Assembly: GCA_900547565.1 (NCBI GenBank)
Contig: URHI01000075.1
Location: forward strand, 1 to 10,396
Direction: 5' to 3'
Origin: an uncultured Eubacteriales bacterium
Lineage (GTDB): Bacteria > Bacillota > Clostridia > Oscillospirales > CAG-272
DNA: 10,396 bases
Part shown: positions 7,831-10,396 of the stretch, piece by piece
Position numbering within the stretch: the stretch's first letter is position 1
Layout: each line of letters opens with the position of its first letter
Made by a program: the position numbers and the translations under genes
The notes under the pieces: generated by a model
The model's database searches: none
What the model was told of the DNA's origin: nothing
Seen by the model: only the letters and a program-made list of their open reading frames with translations

Positions 7831-8559
7831 ATGTCCGGACACAGCAAATGGGCTAACATCAAGCACAAAAAAGAAAAGACCGACGCACAGCGCGCCAGTG
7901 TCTTTACCAAAATAGGAAAGGAAATTGCGCTTGCCGTCAAGGCCGGCGGCGGAGATCCCAACTCCAACTCCAAGCTGCGCGATCTTATATCCAAGGCCAA
8001 GGCGAATAATGTCCCGAATGACAATATTGATCGCATAATCAAAAAAGCTATGGGCTCTGACAGCGTAAATTACGAAAAAGTGACATATGAGGGCTACGGC
8101 CCCTGCGGTATCGCTGTTATAGTCGAGGCTACCACAGACAATCGCAACCGCACTGCGGGCGAGGTCAGACACTTTTTTGACAAGTTCGGCGGCAACATGG
8201 GGCAGGTAGGCTGCGTAGGCTTCCTGTTTTCCGACAAGGGTGTTATAATTGTGCTTCGTGAGGACGTCAAGAGCGAAGATGCGCTTATGGAAACCGCACT
8301 GGAGGCGGGCGCTTCCGATTTTGTTGCCGACGAAGATACATTTGAGATTTACACCGAGCCGGACGATCTGTATTCTGTGCGTGATGCGATTGAAGCGGCC
8401 GGATACAAGATCGAATCGGCGGAAATGGATAAAATTCCGTCCACATACGTCACGCTGGAAAACGAGGATGACATCAAGCACATGAGTCTGTTGCTTGACA
8501 ACCTCGAGGACAATGATGACGTAATAAATGTTTTCCACAACTGGGAAAACTGTGACTGA
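7831..8559 (+). CDS. yebC: YebC/TACO1-family translation factor (formerly annotated transcriptional regulator)
   Basis: A 242-residue protein of standard length with the invariant start MSGHSKWANIKHKKEKTDAQR, followed by FTKIGKEI and DNIDRIIKKA, then YEGYGPCGIAVIVEATTDNRNRTA in domain 2 and the acidic C-terminal domain ending NVFHNWENCD. Members were long called DNA-binding regulators (PmpR). The mitochondrial homologue TACO1 and bacterial YebC proteins have since been linked to translation, helping ribosomes through difficult stretches such as proline runs; which role applies here is inferred. TGAGGT lies seven bases before the ATG. It is the last gene of the + strand run, and the frame stays open for 42 codons beyond its TGA. 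Two strong terminator-like hairpins lie downstream. Confidence 0.95.
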   Translation: MSGHSKWANIKHKKEKTDAQRASVFTKIGKEIALAVKAGGGDPNSNSKLRDLISKAKANNVPNDNIDRIIKKAMGSDSVNYEKVTYEGYGPCGIAVIVEATTDNRNRTAGEVRHFFDKFGGNMGQVGCVGFLFSDKGVIIVLREDVKSEDALMETALEAGASDFVADEDTFEIYTEPDDLYSVRDAIEAAGYKIESAEMDKIPSTYVTLENEDDIKHMSLLLDNLEDNDDVINVFHNWENCD

Positions 8560-8600
8560 ACGTTCTGCATGGGTGGTGCAAAGGTTGGCCTGCTCCAGTC

Positions 8601-8634
8601 TTCCGGCGCTTTTTTGAAAAAAGTGCTGCCGGAA
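8601..8634 (+). repeat. Long imperfect hairpin downstream of yebC
   Basis: TTCCGGC (8601-8607) pairs with GCCGGAA (8628-8634). Inside, GC and a T6 run face an A6 run and GTGC, so the stem continues with small bulges to a tiny loop around G8616. About 14 base pairs form in total. There is no T-tract after it on either strand, so it is unlikely to be the terminator. It could be a 3' UTR structure or a copy of a dispersed palindromic repeat; no second copy is seen in this window. Confidence 0.5.
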
Positions 8635-8719
8635 AACTTTCCCGAAAATGGCGGGGGGTTCAGCAACAAGGGCATGAAGGCAGACTGAAGCATTTACGCA
8701 AATGCGATTTTCAAACATT

Positions 8720-8767
8720 AAAAAGCGCAGCACCGGATCGAGATATCCTGTCCGTGCTGCGCTTTTT
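8720..8767. terminator. Strong bidirectional intrinsic terminator
   Basis: AAAAAGCGCAGCAC (8720-8733) is a perfect 14-bp complement of GTGCTGCGCTTTTT (8754-8767), with partial further pairing GGA/TCC inside the 20-base loop. The G+C-rich centre with A-tract on one side and T-tract on the other can terminate transcription from both strands: yebC from the left and, as a backup, the lipoprotein gene from the right. Confidence 0.88.
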
Positions 8768-8830
8768 GCGATATCCGAGCAAAATGCCTGTGCTTGTCTT
8801 GCGGTATCGTGCGGCGCGATCGGCATGTTA

Positions 8831-8856
8831 AAAACGGGGGTCAAGACCCCCGTTTT
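8831..8856. terminator. Second bidirectional intrinsic terminator
   Basis: AAAACGGGGGT (8831-8841) and ACCCCCGTTTT (8846-8856) form an 11-bp perfect stem around the loop CAAG. Flanking A and T runs make it functional in either direction. It is probably the primary terminator for the minus-strand lipoprotein transcript, whose stop codon lies 86 bases away, and a second barrier for yebC. Confidence 0.9.
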
Positions 8857-8875
8857 GCATATTCAAGTATATATT

Positions 8876-8922
8876 CGGACTTTTAACGGAAAATACTGAA
8901 GTCCGGTATGATAGTATTTTCC
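8876..8922. repeat. Two interlocked inverted repeats (pseudoknot topology)
   Basis: CGGACTT (8876-8882) is complementary to AAGTCCG (8899-8905), and GGAAAATACT (8888-8897) is complementary to AGTATTTTCC (8913-8922). Each pair has one arm inside the loop of the other, the arrangement of an H-type pseudoknot with stems of 7 and 10 bp and connecting segments of 5, 1 and 7 bases. It lies just past the stop codon of the lipoprotein gene, in its 3' untranslated region. Alternatively the two hairpins may be mutually exclusive. Confidence 0.55.
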
Positions 8923-8941
8923 ACTTTGAATTTGATTATTG

Positions 8942-9814
8942 TTATTCAAGCGGAATTACAACACTCGTCCACTCGCTTTCGTTATTACCGTTTGCGATCT
9001 TGAAGCTTGTGTAGCAAGCAAGTCTGCCGTCGCCTAAGATGACCAATGTTTTTGTATTGCTAAGTTCTTTCTGAGTGTTCTTGTTGATCAACGAGTCCAA
9101 TATGATCTGCTCAATGCGGTCATTTGTTAAATCGTTGGGAATGGATTTGTTTTTGAAGTCATTTACGCCGTAGTCATAGTAGGCGAGGAATTCCCCTTCT
9201 GCAGAAATATTGATGGTGAAGTTGTCTGTTATTCTAAACTCACTTTCTTTATTTGTTGTTGCAAAAAAGCTTACCTGTATACTTGTGGTTATTATTTGAG
9301 GGACTTTGCCATTGTAAGTAGACGTGATATTTTCGCCGTAAATGCCCTGCGCAAATTTAGTTGCAATTTCCAAATATTCTTCGGGGCTCTTGATTTTTGA
9401 TTTAACGTTTTCGACATAAGCGTTCTCAATATAATAACTAAATGAATTGGAGGTTTCGAATGACAATATTTTTCCAGAACCGTCAACCGTTATTTTGTCT
9501 CCTGTATTGGTTTTGTAGATATATTCAGAACGTCCGAAGGTTTGAGCTTTTTTTCCGAAATAATCTGCATTATATGTAGTTCCGAGTACTGTCACTGAGA
9601 TGGTGTTGTCCTTGGAGGCGGGGATATCTTCATCTGTAGGCCACGTATACCGACGCGCGGCATCGACAACTGAGCCTACCCCCTCCGTGCCGTTGGCAGA
9701 AATATATGCAGTGTACGGAAGATAACCGGATTGATCTTTCTCTGAGGCGGAGCAGGCGGAAAAAATGAGTATTGTAGCGGCAAAAAATAGTATGATCGAT
9801 AACAATTTTTTCAT
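8942..9814 (-). CDS. Secreted lipoprotein of unknown function
   Basis: A 290-residue protein that I do not recognise. The N-terminus MKKLLSIILFFAATILIFSAC is a clear lipoprotein signal peptide: two lysines, a hydrophobic core and a lipobox FSAC, so Cys21 would be lipidated and the protein anchored on the outer face of the membrane. The mature part is soluble, rich in Thr, Asn, Ser and Tyr, without further membrane segments. Segments such as SPEEYLEIATKFAQGIYG and DRIEQIILDSLI alternate with predicted beta-rich stretches, as in many Clostridia lipoproteins of uncertain role; this is weak evidence. The ATG at 9814 is preceded by AAAGGAG (9826-9832) 11 bases upstream. An in-frame TTG at 9835 would place that ribosome site inside the gene and is rejected. 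The gene is visibly A+T-richer than the housekeeping genes, suggesting acquisition or relaxed selection. Confidence 0.82.
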   Translation of the reverse strand: MKKLLSIILFFAATILIFSACSASEKDQSGYLPYTAYISANGTEGVGSVVDAARRYTWPTDEDIPASKDNTISVTVLGTTYNADYFGKKAQTFGRSEYIYKTNTGDKITVDGSGKILSFETSNSFSYYIENAYVENVKSKIKSPEEYLEIATKFAQGIYGENITSTYNGKVPQIITTSIQVSFFATTNKESEFRITDNFTINISAEGEFLAYYDYGVNDFKNKSIPNDLTNDRIEQIILDSLINKNTQKELSNTKTLVILGDGRLACYTSFKIANGNNESEWTSVVIPLE

Positions 9815-9846
9815 TTTATTATGTTCTCCTTTCAAGCGTGCACATA

Positions 9847-10029
9847 TTAACTAATTGGAAACTTTTGTTCGGTGTAACCGTTGTAGAAATACGGCTTGTA
9901 ATCATCGGAGTATGATGTTTCGGATTGATATAGTGCATAATAAAATGCAGCCGCGGAGTGTATAGACCTATCAAAGTTGCAATAATAGTGAGATTGTATT
10001 ACACGTCCCTTCCCATATTATCTTTTCAT
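9847..10029 (-). pseudogene. Interrupted small tyrosine-rich peptide gene, possibly lactococcin 972-like
   Basis: AGGAGG lies seven bases before ATG at 10029, an excellent ribosome site, but the frame reads Met-Lys-Arg then TAA (10018-10020). The same frame then stays open for 56 codons to TAA at 9847-9849, with no ATG, GTG or TTG in it. The product would begin YGKGRVIQ, contain SHYYCNFDRSIHSAAAF and end near KPYFYNGYTEQKF, with eleven tyrosines. The order YG, S-x-YY, then H-S-A loosely recalls the mature part of lactococcin 972-family bacteriocins, but their secretion signal peptide is missing. The simplest reading is a gene killed by one nonsense change (TAA from AAA, CAA or GAA) or by loss of the signal peptide region; a functional three-codon leader is another. 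It shares a promoter with the lipoprotein gene. Confidence 0.4.
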
Positions 10030-10062
10030 TTGATTTCCTCCTCGTTCATTATTTTTGGAAAT

Positions 10063-10076
10063 TGGTACCGTTTCCA
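10063..10076 (-). promoter_or_regulatory. CcpA/LacI-family operator-like site
   Basis: Read on the minus strand this is TGGAAACGGTACCA, a near-palindrome with a central CG. It matches the catabolite-responsive element consensus TGWNANCGNTNWCA at all fixed bases, missing only the two W positions. It lies 6 to 19 bases downstream of the -10 box, spanning the expected transcript start, where a bound repressor would block initiation or elongation. An overlapping larger repeat, TGGAAA with TTTCCA (10056-10076), could also fold in the RNA. Which regulator binds cannot be told. Confidence 0.45.
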
Positions 10077-10081
10077 TGTAC

Positions 10082-10110
10082 ATTATAACATACCTGTATA
10101 TAGATGTCAA
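10082..10110 (-). promoter_or_regulatory. Exact-consensus sigma-A promoter, leftward
   Basis: On the minus strand TTGACA (10110-10105) is followed after exactly 17 bases by TATAAT (10087-10082), and TGT precedes the -10 box as an extended TGn element. The start is predicted near 10075. It would drive the interrupted peptide gene and the lipoprotein gene; no terminator lies between them. Such a perfect match predicts a strong promoter that needs repression, consistent with the operator-like site just downstream. Confidence 0.85.
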
Positions 10111-10267
10111 CATCTGCCGGCAAGATCCCGGATAGAAGATATTTTGGCGTGAGCAACATCATTTGTTTAGTGAAGCTCGACGATTTCATATATCTTTCCG
10201 AACTATGCCTCTTCTATTAAATGACTATATGAACGATTAGCTTTTTTCGCAAAATATTCTGCGGCCA
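10111..10267. other. Spacer between divergent promoters, no gene seen
   Basis: A+T-rich sequence between the two -35 boxes. Minus-strand ORFs of 46 codons (10049-10189) and 26 codons (10203-10283) touch it, but both overlap promoter elements. The longer has only a GGAAAG tract four bases before its ATG and the shorter has no ribosome site, so I do not call either. I see no terminator, repeat or RNA gene here. Confidence 0.5.
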
Positions 10268-10296
10268 TTGACAAGCGAGGCATGAAATGCTATAAT
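10268..10296 (+). promoter_or_regulatory. Exact-consensus sigma-A promoter, rightward
   Basis: TTGACA (10268-10273), a 17-base spacer and TATAAT (10291-10296) match the consensus fully, with TGC before the -10 box as an extended TGn element. Transcription would begin near 10303 and run out of the window to the right. It diverges from the leftward promoter, with 157 bases between the two -35 boxes. Confidence 0.85.
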
Positions 10297-10310
10297 ATCA
10301 TCCGATATAT

Positions 10311-10325
10311 ATCATACGTTATGAT
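10311..10325 (+). promoter_or_regulatory. Operator-like palindrome in the rightward leader
   Basis: ATCATA and TATGAT flank a three-base centre CGT. The 15-bp palindrome lies about 8 to 22 bases after the predicted transcript start, a typical place for a repressor site. The neighbouring ATATC/GATAT repeat right after the -10 box may form part of a larger site. The binding protein is unknown. Confidence 0.35.
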
Positions 10326-10341
10326 TTTATAGGGAGTCAGC

Positions 10342-10362
10342 GTGAAAGTTACTTCCATCTAA
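10342..10362 (+). other. Six-codon mini-ORF with a ribosome binding site
   Basis: GGGAG (10332-10336) lies five bases before GTG at 10342, which opens a frame reading MKVTSI then TAA. It may be a leader peptide, the remnant of a gene cut by a nonsense change, or chance. Its start region CGTGAAA (10341-10347) is complementary to TTTCACG at 10378-10384, and a second copy of GTGAAA (10365-10370) competes for the same partner, so the start could be masked in the RNA. Confidence 0.3.
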
Positions 10363-10396
10363 AAGTGAAATATACTTTTTCACGCACGAATTTTGC

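Larger units (their letters stand above)
8560..8941. other. Convergent intergenic region, no supported gene
   Basis: A 382-base stretch between yebC (+) and the lipoprotein gene (-). It contains an imperfect hairpin (8601-8634), two bidirectional terminator-like stem-loops (8720-8767 and 8831-8856) and interlocked inverted repeats (8876-8922). A 39-codon ORF (8569-8688) lies in the yebC frame but lacks a ribosome site. A 65-codon frame at 8702-8899 runs through both terminators and is not credible. Confidence 0.7.

Noticed and set aside
8349..8693. 114-codon minus-strand ORF antisense to the yebC end
   Set aside because: Mostly a shadow of yebC; no ribosome site, and the remainder reads the 8601-8634 hairpin.
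8702..8899. 65-codon plus-strand ORF downstream of yebC
   Set aside because: It spans two intrinsic terminators, whose palindromes account for its open frame.
9958..10152. 64-codon plus-strand ORF
   Set aside because: It is antisense to the peptide frame and the leftward promoter, lacks a ribosome site and shows no recognisable features.
10049..10189. 46-codon minus-strand ORF beginning MKSSSFTKQM with a GGAAAG tract before it
   Set aside because: It runs through the exact-consensus leftward promoter and the operator-like site, which explain this sequence better; composition is unremarkable.
10203..10283. 26-codon minus-strand ORF ending in a helical SYSHLIEEA segment
   Set aside because: No ribosome binding site, and it overlaps the rightward promoter; at this length it is expected by chance.
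1..10396. CRISPR array, tRNA, rRNA or insertion sequence
   Set aside because: I found no regularly spaced repeats, cloverleaf, rRNA sequence, transposase frame or paired terminal repeats in reading the window; a covariance or profile search was not possible.

Overview
The window looks like a chromosomal segment of a low-to-moderate-GC Gram-positive bacterium of the class Clostridia, probably near Ruminococcaceae/Oscillospiraceae. This rests on gene order (xseA-xseB-ispA-tlyA-nadK-argR-recN, the conserved Firmicutes neighbourhood of the arginine repressor and RecN), AGGAGG-type ribosome binding sites and protein family resemblance. The genus cannot be fixed from the sequence alone.

Positions 1-8559 are an ordinary, tightly packed housekeeping run, all on the + strand. 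It holds the C-terminal part of exonuclease VII large subunit (xseA), its small subunit (xseB), a short-chain polyprenyl diphosphate synthase (ispA-like), a TlyA-type rRNA 2'-O-methyltransferase, NAD kinase, the arginine repressor ArgR, the DNA repair ATPase RecN, a YbaK-type Cys-tRNA(Pro) deacylase, arginyl-tRNA synthetase and the translation factor YebC. Junctions are overlaps of a few bases or short gaps, so several genes are probably co-transcribed. dxs, often found between ispA and tlyA in Firmicutes, is absent here: the two genes are one base apart. A compact hairpin precedes argS, with a possible weak promoter.

Positions 8560-8941 are a gene-poor convergent junction. They hold a long imperfect hairpin, two strong A/T-flanked stem-loops that can act as terminators in both directions, and a pair of interlocked inverted repeats with the topology of an H-type pseudoknot.

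Positions 8942-10396 are visibly richer in A+T and look accessory. A minus-strand gene encodes a secreted lipoprotein of unknown function. Upstream of it lies a tyrosine-rich small ORF with an excellent ribosome binding site but a stop at codon 4. Its middle loosely recalls lactococcin 972-type bacteriocins. Both are served by an exact-consensus promoter (TTGACA, 17 bp, TATAAT, extended -10) with a CcpA/LacI-type operator-like site just downstream. About 160 bp away a second exact-consensus promoter fires rightward, toward a gene beyond the window, through a leader with a palindrome and a six-codon mini-ORF.

The housekeeping part is routine. The divergent promoter region with the broken peptide gene and lipoprotein is the part most worth following up, but no complete novel system can be demonstrated from this window.
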